From positions 35,983,407-36,047,406 of the forward strand of contig NC_079515.1 in the NCBI RefSeq assembly GCF_000801105.2: a stretch of DNA of 64,000 nucleotides. Reading direction: 5' to 3'. The position numbers and the translations under genes are program-made. The DNA is from Raphanus sativus (taxonomy: Eukaryota > Streptophyta > Magnoliopsida > Brassicales > Brassicaceae). Position 1 is the stretch's first letter. Each line of letters starts with the position of its first letter. The notes under the pieces were generated by a model that was not told where the DNA came from, searched no databases, and worked only from the letters and a program-made list of their open reading frames with translations. Positions 1 through 10,727 of the stretch are shown in pieces.

Positions 1-480
1 TTTCTTATTTAGTTTCAGGGAGGCATGTGAAGAGTATGTAAGAAACGCTGAAAAGCTAGCAGTCAGGCCTTTAGAACTCATTTCATTGCAATGGAGATTA
101 AATTATTGATATTAATTCCCAGTTTTCTAAGATATAAACATGCAATTTTTTTTTTGGGCAACTTAAACATGCAATATAAAATATCGAATTATAACGACTA
201 TATCTATACTACTAGGCCAACTAGGTACGGATGAATGATAAATGATAAGTATTGGAGTGTGCTAGAACATAGAGCGGTGGTGATTGGTGAACACAATATG
301 AGAAAGATAATAGCATTCTTCTTGATGTCATCACATGATGTGGAAGCGAAGCCATTAGAAGAGTGAGTCCTGAAAACCCTCCACGATACAAAAGAATAAG
401 CGCAAGTTTTATGTCAGCAGAAACAGAATCGATTGTTAAAAACTTGAAGTCCGATTTAAAACATTCAAATCAATAACTTC
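1..480 (+). pseudogene. Decayed exons 2 and 3 of a dioxygenase paralog (relic 0)
   Basis: After an intact-looking acceptor ending at 18, the stretch to about 105 reads like the start of dioxygenase exon 2 (GREACEEYVRN, EKLAV, LELIS) and then loses frame. From about 226 to 465 it resembles exon 3: a WMND...YWSV segment, an IAFFLMSSHDVEAKPLEE-like segment, a premature stop, and a lysine/serine-rich tail. The C-terminal part differs from the three intact genes in the window, so this is a remnant of a different paralog. The same relic recurs at 3729-4200 and at 7863-8006 plus 10349-10727. The array probably continues to the left of the window. Confidence 0.7.
135..175. repeat. Micro-insertion flanked by a 12-bp direct repeat
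   Basis: The 12-bp sequence taaacatgcaat occurs at 135-146 and 164-175, separated by 17 bp (147-163) made of nine T and gggcaact. On the minus strand the insert ends in GCCC followed by a poly(A) run. The matching relics at about 3866 and 10387 hold a single copy of the flank, so they act as empty sites. Confidence 0.75.
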
Positions 481-1044
481 AAAATTGTATAACTTAAGAG
501 CATATGTACTATGTGTCTACTTTTTATTACCAAAGCTATGATGTAAGCCCTTAATGCAATAATGTGTGAGAGACCGAGTTTATTCGGAAACGATATATCT
601 GTTCTGTTTGAAGTCCTCATTCTTTGTTCTTTTTTTGGCAAATATATATGACTTCGGATCGAGATCCAAGTATCCAATAAGATTTGACTTGCGTATATCA
701 GATTCTCCACCCTTCCAAGATTCCGTCTAGATTCAAAGCTATTTTCTTGTGAACTAATCCTCCTCTCCTTTTGTAATGGTTGAAATTTTGTTGCAAAAAT
801 AAATAAAAAAATGGTCAATTTTTTTTGTAGAAGGGGCATCTATAGTCTATATAAAACGCTCATGAACTTTATGAATATACTCCGTCTACATACATCTTCG
901 GCTTATTTTGGTCCTCTTTCAACAACTGGCATGACTGTAATTCCTAATTAACCTCATGTGATAAAAAAAGTTAATTGTTCACAAAAACGTGTCTACATTC
1001 ATTCTACCAATAAAAGCGTTTTGTTTTCGATACACACGAAGTTA

Positions 1045-1066
1045 CACGTGACATCTTCCTATAAAA
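1045..1066 (+). promoter_or_regulatory. G-box and TATA box of dioxygenase gene 1
   Basis: A perfect CACGTG G-box at 1045-1050 lies just upstream of TATAAAA at 1060-1066, about 90 bp before the ATG. A CATGCA (RY-type) hexamer follows in the leader near 1079. The same arrangement is kept upstream of the other two gene copies. G-boxes bind bZIP and bHLH factors; the actual regulator is unknown. Confidence 0.6.
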
Positions 1067-1157
1067 CCAACCCAACCGCATGCACCACAAGAATCATCAG
1101 ATATCTCCAAAGCCTTAAAAAGATAACATAAGAATCACCGCAAAGAAAAAAACCACC

Positions 1158-2504
1158 ATGGGAGTACTCGACGAAGCTTTTATCCAAGCTCCAGAACACA
1201 GACCCAAAACTCATCTCAAACACTCCGATGACTACATTGTTTCCAAAGAGATCCCGACCATCGACCTCTCTTCTCTCCAGGACCCACACTCCGACAAGAC
1301 AGCGCTCACGACAGAGATTGCAGAAGCATGCATGAGATGGGGTTTTTTCCAGGTGACCAACCATGGATTGTCGTTGGACTTAAAGAGTCGGGTGGAGAAG
1401 ACGATGGCGGATTTTTTCAGTTTACCATTGGAGGAGAAGAGAAGAGTGAAAAGAGATGAAGTGAACCCTATGGGTTATCACGACGGAGAACATACCAAAA
1501 ACGTTAGAGACTGGAAAGAGATTTTCGATTTTTTTTTACAGGACTCGACGACGGTTCCGGCGTCTACCGTGCCGGAAGACACCGAGCTCAGGAAGCTGAC
1601 TAACCCGTGGCCTCAAAACCCTTCCGACTTTAGGTGATCATTTAAAACACGCTTTAAACAAGTGTTTAATTAAGGCCCATTGGGCCTAACTAGGAACCAA
1701 TTATGTGTAATTTAATTAAAATATTAATCATGTTTGGTAGGGAGACATGCCAAGAATATGCAAGAGAAGTTGAGAAGCTAGCTTTCAAGCTTTTGGAACT
1801 TATCTCCATTAGCTTGGGTCTACCTGGTGATCGGTTTACGGGGTACTTCAATGACCAAACAAGCTTTTTGAGGTTTAACCATTACCCTCCTTGCCCGAAC
1901 CCGGAGCTAGCATTAGGCGTTGGACGCCACGCAGACGCAGGAGTTATAACCGTCTTGGCCCAAGATAATGTGGGTGGGTTACAAGTGAGCCGTAGATCGG
2001 ATGGACAATGGATCTCGGTGAAACCAAACCCTGATGCTTTCATCATTAACATTGGCAACTGCATGCAGGTAAAAAAAACATGAACTTTGAATTTATATTG
2101 AAGGGCGCTGACCCTGACATTTTAGAGGCCTTAAACAATTTAATAAAAAAAACTTTTAACAGTTTATAGGTCTATGTGTATATATATTAATTCGAAAAAT
2201 TTTGGGGGTCTAATTTAACTTGGTCATTATTTATCGTGTGGAGTAGGTATGGACAAATGACAAATATTGGAGTGCAGAACATAGAGTGGTAGTGAATTCA
2301 AGCAAAGAGAGATTCTCAATGCCATTCTTCCTGTTTCCATCCCATGAAGTCAACATTGAGCCATTGGAGGAGTTTATAACCGAAGACAACCCGCCTTGTT
2401 ACAAAAAGTACAATTGGGGCAAGTTCTTTGCTGCGAGAAACAGAAGTGATTACAAAAAGCTCCAAGGTGAGAGCATCCAGATTGATCATTTCAAGGCCGC
2501 TTAA
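1158..2504 (+). CDS. 2-oxoglutarate/Fe(II)-dependent dioxygenase, copy 1
   Basis: Three exons, 1158-1633, 1741-2068 and 2247-2504, join in frame with GT/AG borders to give 353 aa. The N-terminal half is the plant DIOX_N domain (IPTIDLSSLQ near residue 37; GFFQVTNHG). The C-terminal half is the 2OG-Fe(II) oxygenase fold, with iron ligands His222 and Asp224 (RHAD), His280 (AEHRV), and Arg290-x-Ser292 for 2-oxoglutarate. It resembles Arabidopsis At3g19000/At3g19010 (DOXC class), which lie beside VRN1 there as here. Such enzymes hydroxylate or desaturate small metabolites in the cytosol; the substrate cannot be read from the sequence. The residue between His and Asp is Ala, where copy 3 has the commoner Thr. 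Confidence 0.93.
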
Positions 2505-3123
2505 GTAATCTTACTATGTTTATTAGCACAACATTTCCTAATAATGTCAATGAGCAAGACTCATGTGCTTACCTTCTATATCAATATGTAGTTGAGATGT
2601 ATTGTGTTTATTTTATAATAATTACAGAAGCACTCACCCCACAAATTTACAGAACATAGAGCACAAAGAGATATTAAAATTGTACTAATTATGTTTACAC
2701 TCTAAGAGAGCACCTCCATCGCTGGTATATAAAAAATAACATTGAGCCATTGGAGGAGTTTATAACCGAAGACAACCCGCCTTGTTACAAAAAGTACAAT
2801 TGGGGCAAGTTCTTTGCTGCGAGAAACAGAAGTGATTACAAAAAGCTCCAAGGTGAGAGCATCCAGATTGATCATTTCAAGGCCGCTTAAGTAATCTTAC
2901 TATGTTTATTAGCACAACATTTCCTAATAATGTCAATGAGCAAGACTCATGTGCTTACCTTCTATATCAATATGTAGTTGAGATGTATTGTGTTTATTTT
3001 ATAATAATTACAGAAGCACTCACCCACAAATTTACAGAACATAGAGCACAAAGAGATATTAAAATTGTACTAATTATGTTTACACTCTAAGAGAGCACCT
3101 CCATCGCTGGTATATAAAAAATA
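2352..3123 (+). repeat. 386-bp tandem duplication of the terminal exon and 3' flank
   Basis: The end of copy 1 exon 3 (from about 2352) through its 3' flank is repeated almost exactly from about 2738, with a period of 386 bp. The stop codon recurs at 2888-2890. The two units differ by roughly one base (a C run near 2637/3022), so the duplication is very recent. The second unit is an orphan exon fragment and is absent downstream of copy 2. Confidence 0.9.
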
Positions 3124-3728
3124 ACAAAATTGGAGAAGAGCATACCACATAATATGCAAGAAACTCATGCGAACTCTTAAGTGGTTTGACCATTTCAAAG
3201 AAAATAAAAATTTAATTACATAAATAAAATGTGTTAAAATATAAATATAAAGCAATTAACAACCTCGATTGAGTTTTTTTCATCGTTGGGGTTGCTCTTG
3301 GTTTATTGTGATGATTTGACATAAGATTATGACATCAAAAAATAATTTGGCAGACTAAAATTACGATTGTCATATATTTTACTGTATATATATTAGTATC
3401 CATATATCTAATTATTTGACATCATTCTCACATATATACATTACCAATTTTTCTGTAGCCTAATTACTTTATTTTCCTTCTTATTCTTGAACTTTTTTTT
3501 TCTGCTTATTCTATGAAAAACAATAAATAGAAACTTGAGTTTGAAACCAATATGTTCAGAACCTTGTCACTCTACACAACTCCATTGGATGTACGCCCAC
3601 TTGAACGCTATCCTCCAAGGCTGCATTAATATTACAGCTTACATGTAGGACATAGCATACAAGCAATTCGGTACAAAAACTTTTATTTTTCAATTATGTA
3701 AGCTAGTATTTTTTATTGTTTAGTTTTT

Positions 3729-4200
3729 AGGGAGGCATGTGAAGAGTATGTACGACACGATGCCTACCAAAGTAGCGTTTCCATTATTACTTCAAAGATA
3801 ATACGAGTTTTTTAACAATAGAGGATGAAATATTTTATATTACTTCTCATTTTTTCTAAGATAAACACATGCAATGTCTAAAATATCGAATTAGAACGAC
3901 TATATCTATACTACGAGGTTTGGATGAATGATAAATACTGGAGTGTAGAACATAAGAGTGGTGGGGATTGATGAACACAGCAAGAGAAAGATTTTTTTTT
4001 TTTCGTTTTTACAGCAAGAGCAAGAGAAAGATACTCAATAGTACGTATCTTCTTGATGCCTTCGCATAATGGGGAAGTGAAGCCATTACAAGAGTGAGTC
4101 CTGAAAACACTCCACGATACAAAGGAATAAGAGCAAGTTTTATGCCAGCAGAAACAGAATCGATTGTTAAAAACTTGAAATCCGATCCAAAACATTCATA
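3729..4200 (+). pseudogene. Decayed dioxygenase paralog (relic 1)
   Basis: A short exon 2 start at 3731-3765 (GREACEEYV) is followed by non-coding DNA. Exon 3-like sequence runs from 3917 to 4200, with an in-frame stop after the YWSVEH segment, a 27-bp micro-insertion, and further stops. It is nearly identical to the relic split between 7863-8006 and 10349-10727, so both were copied together with the intact genes. Confidence 0.75.
3980..4032. repeat. Micro-insertion flanked by a 13-bp direct repeat
   Basis: The 13-bp sequence gcaagagaaagat is present at 3980-3992 and 4020-4032, around 27 bp that begin with a ten-T run. The same insertion is shared at 10506-10558, so it predates the duplication of the unit. 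Relic 0 (about 285-330) has no such insertion. Confidence 0.65.
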
Positions 4201-4848
4201 TTGATGGGTCTTTTCTCATTTTCCGCCTGTTGATGGGAGCTTTAGTTCCTCCGCTTCTCAAGTTTCAGAAGGAAGGAGGCCTCTGTCCCATGTCTCTGTT
4301 GATGTTCAGTAACCGGAATCCTCTTGTGCTCTGCTCGCAGGATGGGACCAGATAGTCGAGCCTTAAAACCTCTGCTTCCATCTGCACTTCTTCTGTTGGT
4401 TCCTCCTCGTCGGTTTGGATTCTCAGGAGTACAGCTTGTCTTCTTCTTGAGCTAGCAGCGTCTGGAGTGGGTTCTCACCGGTTTGAGATGGTCGGACCAG
4501 GACACTGCTGACCCTGCTTCGCATGTCTTCTAGTTGGAATCGCCTCGGGATGGTCTGCGCTGCCTCAAACCGTTCTCCGGCTGTGATATCTGTTGACTCG
4601 TGCGGTTTTGATGCAGGTCCAGGAAATCAAGGTCTCGCTATGGTCTTCTGTGACTCAAAGGTTGTTCATGGATCGATCCTTCTTTTGTCTTGTGAGTCTT
4701 TTTTAACTTTTTGTGTGGCTCCTTAATTAAGACACTCCTGCTATGAGTAGCAACTTAGATACACTAGCTTTGATTCATCAAGCTAATTGTATTTCACTGT
4801 TTCGTTATTGATTTAATGAAATGAAATTCACATACTTACCAAAAAAAA
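4201..4848 (+). mobile_element. 5'-truncated LINE-like retroposon fragment, copy a
   Basis: About 640 bp interrupt the relic/promoter junction that is continuous in relic 0. The right end carries a tail typical of plant LINEs: an AATGAAAT-rich stretch, TTACC, then eight A. A 67-codon open frame (4523-4726) may be the end of the element's reading frame, but I cannot assign a domain. The same insertion is found at 10727-11374, so it preceded the duplication. No clear target-site duplication is visible. Confidence 0.55.
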
Positions 4849-5420
4849 GTTGTAACTCGAGAGTATGTACTATGTACCTACTTGTTATTACCAAAGCTAT
4901 GATGTAAGCCAGCCATTAATGTAGTAACATGTGAGAGACTGTTCAGTTTATGTCGGAAACAATATATCTGATATGTTTTTTTTTTCTTTTTTATTGCAAA
5001 TATACAAGATTTCGGATGGAAATCCAAGTATCCAACTAAGATTTTACTTGTGTATATCACATTATCCACCCTTCCAATATTCCGTCTAGATTCAGAGCTA
5101 CTTTCTCTCGTCAACTGATCCTCCTCTCCTTAATTTGTAATGGCTGAAATTTCGTTGCAAAAATAAAAAATGGTTAATTTTTGTTCTAAAAGGGGCATCT
5201 AATTTTTGTTCTAATAGTCTATATATAAAACGCTCATGAACTTTATGAATATACTCCGTCTACATCTTTGGCTTATTTTGGTCCTCTTTCAACAACTGGC
5301 AATTTCAACAACTGGCATGACTGTAATTCCTAATTAACCTAATGTGAAAAAAGAATTAATTGCTTACAGAAACGTGTCTACATTCATTTTAGCGTTTTGT
5401 TTTCGATAGACACGAAGTTA

Positions 5421-5442
5421 CACGTGACATCTTCCTATATAA
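5421..5442 (+). promoter_or_regulatory. G-box and TATA box of dioxygenase gene 2
   Basis: CACGTG at 5421-5426 and TATATAA at 5436-5442, with CATGCA in the leader. The TATA variant and flanking bases match copy 3 and not copy 1. Confidence 0.6.
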
Positions 5443-5531
5443 CCAACCCAACCGCATGCACCACAAGAATCATCAGACATCTTCCAAAGCCTTAAAAGAT
5501 AACATAAGAATCACCGCAAAAATAAACCACC

Positions 5532-6880
5532 ATGGTAGGACTCGACGAAGCTTTTATCCAAGCTCCCGAACACAGACCCAAAGCTCATCACAAACACTCC
5601 GATGACTACATTCTCTCCAAAGAGATCCCGACCATCGACCTCTCTTCTCTCCAGGACCCACACTCCGACAAGACAGCGCTCACGACAGAGATTGCAGAAG
5701 CATGCATGAGATGGGGTTTTTTCCAGGTGACCAACCATGGATTGTCGTTGGACTTAAAGAGTCGGGTTGAGAAGACGATGGCGGATTTTTTCAGTTTACC
5801 ATTGGAGGAGAAGAGAAGAGTGAAAAGAGATGAAGTGAACCCTATGGGTTATCACGACGGAGAACATACCAAAAACGTTAGAGACTGGAAAGAGATTTTC
5901 GATTTCTTTTTGCAGGACTCGACGACGGTTCCGGCGTCTACCGTGCCGGAAGAGACCGAGCTCAGGAAGCTGACAAACCCGTGGCCTCAAAACCCTTCCG
6001 AGTTTAGGTGATCTTTTAAAACACGATTTAAACAAGGGTTTAATTAAGGCCCATTGGGGGCCTAACTAGGAACCAATTATGTGTAATTTAATTAAAATAT
6101 TAATCATGTTTGGTAGGGAGGTATGCCAAGAATATGCAAGAGAAGTTGAGAAGCTAGCTTTCAAGCTTTTGGAACTTATCTCCATTAGCTTGGGTCTACC
6201 TGCTGATCGGTTTACGGGGTACTTCAATGACCAAACAAGCTTTTTGAGGTTTAACCATTACCCTCCTTGCCCGAACCCGGAGCTAGCATTAGGCGTTGGA
6301 CGCCACGCAGACGCAGGGGTTATAACCGTCTTGGCCCAAGATAATGTGGGTGGGTTACAAGTGAGCCGTAGATCGGATGGACAATGGATCTCGGTGAAAC
6401 CAAACCCTGATGCTTTTATCATTAACATTGGCAACTGCATGCAGGTAAAAAAAACATGAACTTTGAATGTATATTGAAGGGCTGACCCTGACATTTTAGA
6501 GGCCTTAAACAATTTAATAAAAAAAGTTCTTTTAACAGTTTAGGGGTCTATGTGTATATATATTAATTCGAAAAATTTTGGGGGTCTAATTTAACTTGGT
6601 CATTATTTATCGTGTGGAGTAGGTATGGACAAATGACAAATATTGGAGTGCAGAACATAGAGTGGTAGTGAATTCAAGCAAAGAGAGATTCTCAATGCCA
6701 TTCTTCCTGTTTCCATCCCATGAAGTCAACATTGAGCCATTGGAGGAGTTTATAACCGAAGACAACCCGCCTTGTTACAAAAAGTACAATTGGGGCAAGT
6801 TCTTTGCTGCGAGAAACAGAAGTGATTACAAAAAGCTCCAAGGTGAGAGCATCCAGATTGATCATTTCAAGGCCGCTTAA
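5532..6880 (+). CDS. 2-oxoglutarate/Fe(II)-dependent dioxygenase, copy 2 (recombinant)
   Basis: Exons 5532-6007, 6117-6444 and 6623-6880 join in frame to 353 aa with the same domain order as copy 1. The iron ligands (RHAD, EHRV) and the RxS motif are intact. Promoter and first ~31 codons match copy 3 (start MVGLDEAF, AHHKHSDDYILS). From about codon 60 onward, including introns and 3' flank, it is nearly identical to copy 1 (LKSRVEKTMADFF). The switch lies between about 5620 and 5718, where all three copies are identical. This points to unequal crossing-over or gene conversion. The substrate is unknown; the enzyme should work as copy 1 does. Confidence 0.93.
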
Positions 6881-7112
6881 GTAATCTTACTATGTTTATT
6901 AGCACAACATTTCCTAATAATGTCAATGAGCAAGACTCATGTGCTTACCTTCTATATCAATATGTAGTTGAGATGTATTGTGTTTATTTTATAATAATTA
7001 CAGAAGCACTCACCCCACAAATTTACAGAACATAGAGCACAAAGAGATATTAAAATTGGAGAAGAGCATACCACATAATATGCAAGAAACTCATGCGAAC
7101 TCTTAACACATA

Positions 7113-7299
7113 CTCCCCGTTTCGAATGTTTCGAATATGTAAAATTTGTTGAAAATATTCTCTGTTCTATTTTTCTATTGGTTGATATATGGTTAGATGT
7201 ATGGTAATAGTGTTTTTGTTTTGGAAATATGTAAAATTAAATATTTTTTTAATCTGTGGGTATAAGCTTAGAACGACAAATATTATGAAACGGATGGAG
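7113..7299. mobile_element. Stowaway-like MITE
   Basis: A 187-bp element starts CTCCCCGTTTCG and ends in the inverted counterpart CGGATGGAG, with TA on each side (7111-7112, 7300-7301). These are the ends of Stowaway (Tc1/mariner) MITEs. It is absent from the equivalent position downstream of copy 1 (about 3178), although a few flanking bases also differ. Confidence 0.75.
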
Positions 7300-7862
7300 T
7301 ATGTATCATTATGTAAGTGGTTTGACCATTTCAAAGAAAATAAAAATTTAATTACATAAATAAAATGTGTTAAAATATAAATATAAAGCAATTAACAACC
7401 TCGATTGAGTTTTTTTCATCGTTGGGGTTGCTCTTGGTTTATTGTGATGATTTGACATAAGATTATGACATCAAAAAATAATTTGGCAGACTAAAACTAC
7501 GATTGTCATATATTTTACTGTATATATATTAGTATCCATATATCTAATTATCTGACATCATTCTCACATATATACATTACCAATTTTTCTGTAGCCTAAT
7601 TACTTTATTTTCCTTCTTATTCTTGAACCTTTTTTCTGCTTATTCTATGAAAAACAATAAATAGAAACTTGAGTTTGAAACCAATATGTTCAGAACCTTG
7701 TCACTCTACACAACTCCATTGGATGTACGCCCACTTGAACGCTATCCTCCAAGGCTGCATTAATATTACAGCTTACATGTAGGACATAGCATACAAGCAA
7801 TTCGGTACAAAAACTTTTATTTTTCAATTATGTAAGCTAGTATTTTTTATTGTTTAGTTTTT

Positions 7863-8006
7863 AGGGAGGCATGTGAAGAGTATGTACGATACGATGCCTA
7901 CCAAAGTAGCGTTTCCATTATTACTTTTTTTTTTGTAAACTGCGTTTCCATTATTACTTCAAAGATAATACGAGTTTTTTAACAATAGAGGATGAGATAT
8001 TTTATA
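7863..8006 (+). pseudogene. Relic 2, left part
   Basis: This is the same exon 2 relic and flank as 3729-3850. It is cut at 7998-8006 by the MULE insertion and resumes at 10349. Confidence 0.7.
7909..7959. repeat. Micro-insertion flanked by an 18-bp direct repeat
   Basis: The 18-bp sequence gcgtttccattattactt is present at 7909-7926 and 7942-7959, around a 15-bp insert of eight T and gtaaact. On the minus strand the insert reads AGTTTAC plus poly(A). The paralogous relic at 3770-3795 keeps a single uninterrupted copy, which proves that this is an insertion. The insert's 3' terminus matches that of the insertion at 17749. Confidence 0.9.
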
Positions 8007-8125
8007 GAGAAATTACTTAGAATAACTCTAATTAATCATAAAATGACTAGACTAACTCATATAATTTTGAAATTACTAGACTAACTCTCGAGGCATGCAA
8101 CTTTACGATTTTGCCATCACTAATA

Positions 8126-8164
8126 ATTAAACCATGATTTTTTTTTGATCAACCATTAAACCAT
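8126..8164. repeat. Micro-insertion flanked by a 10-bp direct repeat, inside the MULE
   Basis: The sequence attaaaccat is present at 8126-8135 and 8155-8164, with 19 bp between containing a nine-T run and gatcaacc. On the minus strand the end is GGTTGATC plus poly(A). No empty site is available. Confidence 0.55.
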
Positions 8165-8631
8165 AATTAAAAAATATATATATTTAATATTATAAGAAAA
8201 AAACAAATACTTTACGTCTTTAGCATTTCTCCACCGATGTCGACGAAACGCTCTTCTCGTCGTCTCGTCATCTCCATCTCTGACGCTCCCTTTTCCCTCA
8301 CCGGCTTCGTCTCCGTCACCTCTACCGTGACTCGGACTTTGTCTCCGCCATCCTCCACGATAACTCACCTTCGTCTCTTTCCTATTGGACAAACCCGAAA
8401 TCGATTTCACCTCAGTCACAGGCTTCAACTACAATCTACTCTAATCTGTGAGTCTTTAATCTATGCTATTTTAGTTGTTGTTATCATAGATTAATTGATT
8501 GCATGTTGAAATTTTGGAACCCTAATTCCCAGTGTCATCTAAACTTTGACTTTCAGATCTGTTAAATTCAATTGTATTTGATAATTAACATTTACTCTCT
8601 GTTTTATTTAAAGGTCTATGAACTAGTGTGG

Positions 8632-9146
8632 TACTTGAAACCACCAAAACAAACTCTATGTTAACAAGTCTGTCCTCAATAAGGAGGCCCCCAGGATGGC
8701 CAAAGCTGTTGCCAACCAGGTATAATTCTTTTCTTTCAATCATTGATTGTTGTGCGTTGTTATGTTTGGTTGCCCATAGCCTATAGGTTATTCTCTAGAT
8801 TGGTTAGTCTTGTCTAATGTTGCAGTGAATTGATACTTTTTGATTGTAGTTTTGGTTTTAGGAGCTGTGATGAGAAAGCTAACACGTAAGAAGAGGACTC
8901 CTTTGTGGAGTATCTCTTATATGAATATATTTGTTATGCTTGGCTCTGAGATATATTCTTTCACATCTACTTTTTTTTTTCTCTTTGTCTCTCAGTATTA
9001 ATCAATTTGTTGTCTTATCTATTTAGGCAGTGGACAACTACTACAAACCTGATTTAAAGAAGACAGCACTTGCTAGGTGCAGCGTGATCAGCAAAGGCCT
9101 TAGAGTCGCCAAGTCTCATCTCAAGAAGAGGAACATGCAGGCTTGA
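8632..9146 (+). pseudogene. Captured 3' half of a 60S ribosomal protein L28 gene
   Basis: Exonic sequence at 8632-8719 reads VNKSVLNKEAPRMAKAVANQ after an upstream frame break. A canonical intron (8720-9026) follows, then 9027-9146 reads [12 protein letters not shown], then [17 protein letters not shown], and ends KKRNMQA-stop. This matches the C-terminal half of plant eL28 (Arabidopsis RPL28, from memory). The retained intron shows capture from genomic DNA and not from cDNA. There is no L28 start, and the first half is missing or frameshifted, so it cannot make a ribosomal protein. Confidence 0.85.
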
Positions 9147-9560
9147 AGATTTGGCCATTGACTGAAGATTTTACTTCTGAAAAAGCTATGATTTGTGATT
9201 TCAGACAAAATTTTATAGGTTATAAAGATTTTTCATGGATAGTTCAGTTTCTTGCTTGTAACACCTCCACTGTTATGTTTTTTTTTCTCAGAATGATATT
9301 AAATAAAAAGTAGTAAGCTGGTTGCTGTCCACATTCCTTGTCAGCAGTGAAATAATACTAGTAGTTGCTCCTTGATCATGATATTGTGAGTCAGTTCACG
9401 ATAGTGATAACTAGTAGTACTTCTGAACTTTATATATATGTAATGTGAATTGAAAGAGAGCAGTATCTGATACAGACTCAAGAACATGTCAAATGCAGGA
9501 ACCTATTCTTACATATAAAGCAGTATCTGATACAAGCTCAGTGTATTTATTTGTGGCTTT

Positions 9561-9603
9561 GACAACAGATTGTACTCTTTTCTTTTTGATGACAACAGAT
9601 TGT
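9561..9603. repeat. Micro-insertion flanked by a 13-bp direct repeat, inside the MULE
   Basis: The sequence gacaacagattgt is present at 9561-9573 and 9591-9603, around 17 bp that are pyrimidine-rich (A-rich on the minus strand). Confidence 0.6.
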
Positions 9604-10348
9604 TCAAGAAACTCTAAATGTGGGAACAGATGTTTAGCTCCACCAACAATGAACAAACGTTCAAGAAAAGATGGATGAAAGAAATGATGACACTTACCAA
9701 ATGTTTTGCCTAATTCTGATTTTAGTTAACCTAAAAATAAATCAGATTCGAAATTAATGTAAACCGGGTTAAAATTGAGTATTAAATTAAGTTTGGTTTA
9801 CATAAACCCAGATTTTCGTCAATAAATCTGCCACAACATAAATTAAAAAGTCTATCACCACATAAGCAAAAAATCTGCAAACAATTTTAAATCGGATATA
9901 AAAATCTGCCGTAAAAAAATAAGTCTTAATACAAAAAATAAATCGGTCCATAAGAAAATAAGTTGACCACATAAATCTACCATTAATAATTAATCTGCTA
10001 CCTCATATGACAGACATATTTTAAAAAATCTGTTTTTTAATCAAATCAGACAATTAACTCTGCCGTGTAAATAAATCTGACGTTATTAAAAAAATCTGAC
10101 ACCACTTTAATGATAGATTTATTTTTCTACACAGATTTTATAAATAGACTTATTACTCAGACAGATTTATTTTTTTCAAAACAAATCTGCCGTCGAAAAA
10201 TAATAAGGATATTTTAGTAATATCTATTTTTTTGTTATAACTATGTTCAAGGGCAATTTTGACCAGAAAAACATTTTAATAATTTTCAAAAAATAAGAGT
10301 TATTCTAGTAATTACACAATTAATATGAGTCATTCCAGTAAACTTCCC

Positions 10349-10727
10349 TATTTTATATTACTTCTCATTTTTTCTAAGATAAACACATGCAATGTCTAAA
10401 ATATCGAATTAGAACGACTATATCTATACTACGACTCTACGAGGTTTGGATGAATGATAAATACTGGAGTGTAGAACATAAGAGTGGTGGGGATTGATGA
10501 ACACAGCAAGAGAAAGATTTTTTTTTTTTCGTTTTTACAGCAAGAGCAAGAGAAAGATACTCAATAGTACGTATCTTCTTGATGCCTTCGCATAATGGGG
10601 AAGTGAAGCCATTACAAGAGTGAGTCCTGAAAACACTCCACGATACAAAGGAATAAGAGCAAGTTTTATGCCAGCAGAAACAGAATCGATTGTTAAAAAC
10701 TTGAAATCCGATCCAAAACATTCATAT
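10349..10727 (+). pseudogene. Relic 2, right part
   Basis: Continuation of the relic cut by the MULE. Exon 3-like sequence at about 10442-10727 carries the same stops and the same 27-bp micro-insertion (10519-10545) as relic 1. Confidence 0.7.

Larger units (their letters stand above)
8007..10348. mobile_element. 2.34-kb MULE (Pack-MULE type) carrying ribosomal L28 exons
   Basis: The element is bounded by a perfect 9-bp target duplication, tattttata (7998-8006 and 10349-10357). Its 22-bp ends are imperfect inverted repeats (15 of 22 match; both finish inward with AACTC or GACTC). The uninterrupted site survives at about 3831-3845 in relic 1. A 9-bp duplication with terminal inverted repeats is the Mutator signature. 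No transposase is visible, so it is non-autonomous. Inside are L28 exons (8632-9146) and, from 9690 to 10200, a degenerate run of short AAATCTGCC-like repeats. Confidence 0.85.

Noticed and set aside
3911..4195. 94-aa minus-strand open frame, repeated at 10437-10721
   Set aside because: It is antisense to a decayed dioxygenase exon. Its repetition comes from the unit duplication, not from coding selection.
4523..4726. 67-aa open frame as a separate gene (and its copy at 11049-11252)
   Set aside because: It lies inside a LINE-like fragment with an A tail, with no promoter or known domain. I treated it as part of the element.
8237..8494. 85-aa open frame at the left of the MULE as a gene
   Set aside because: Low-complexity Ser/Arg/Thr-rich frame with an equally long antisense frame. 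It may be captured gene sequence but no family is recognisable.
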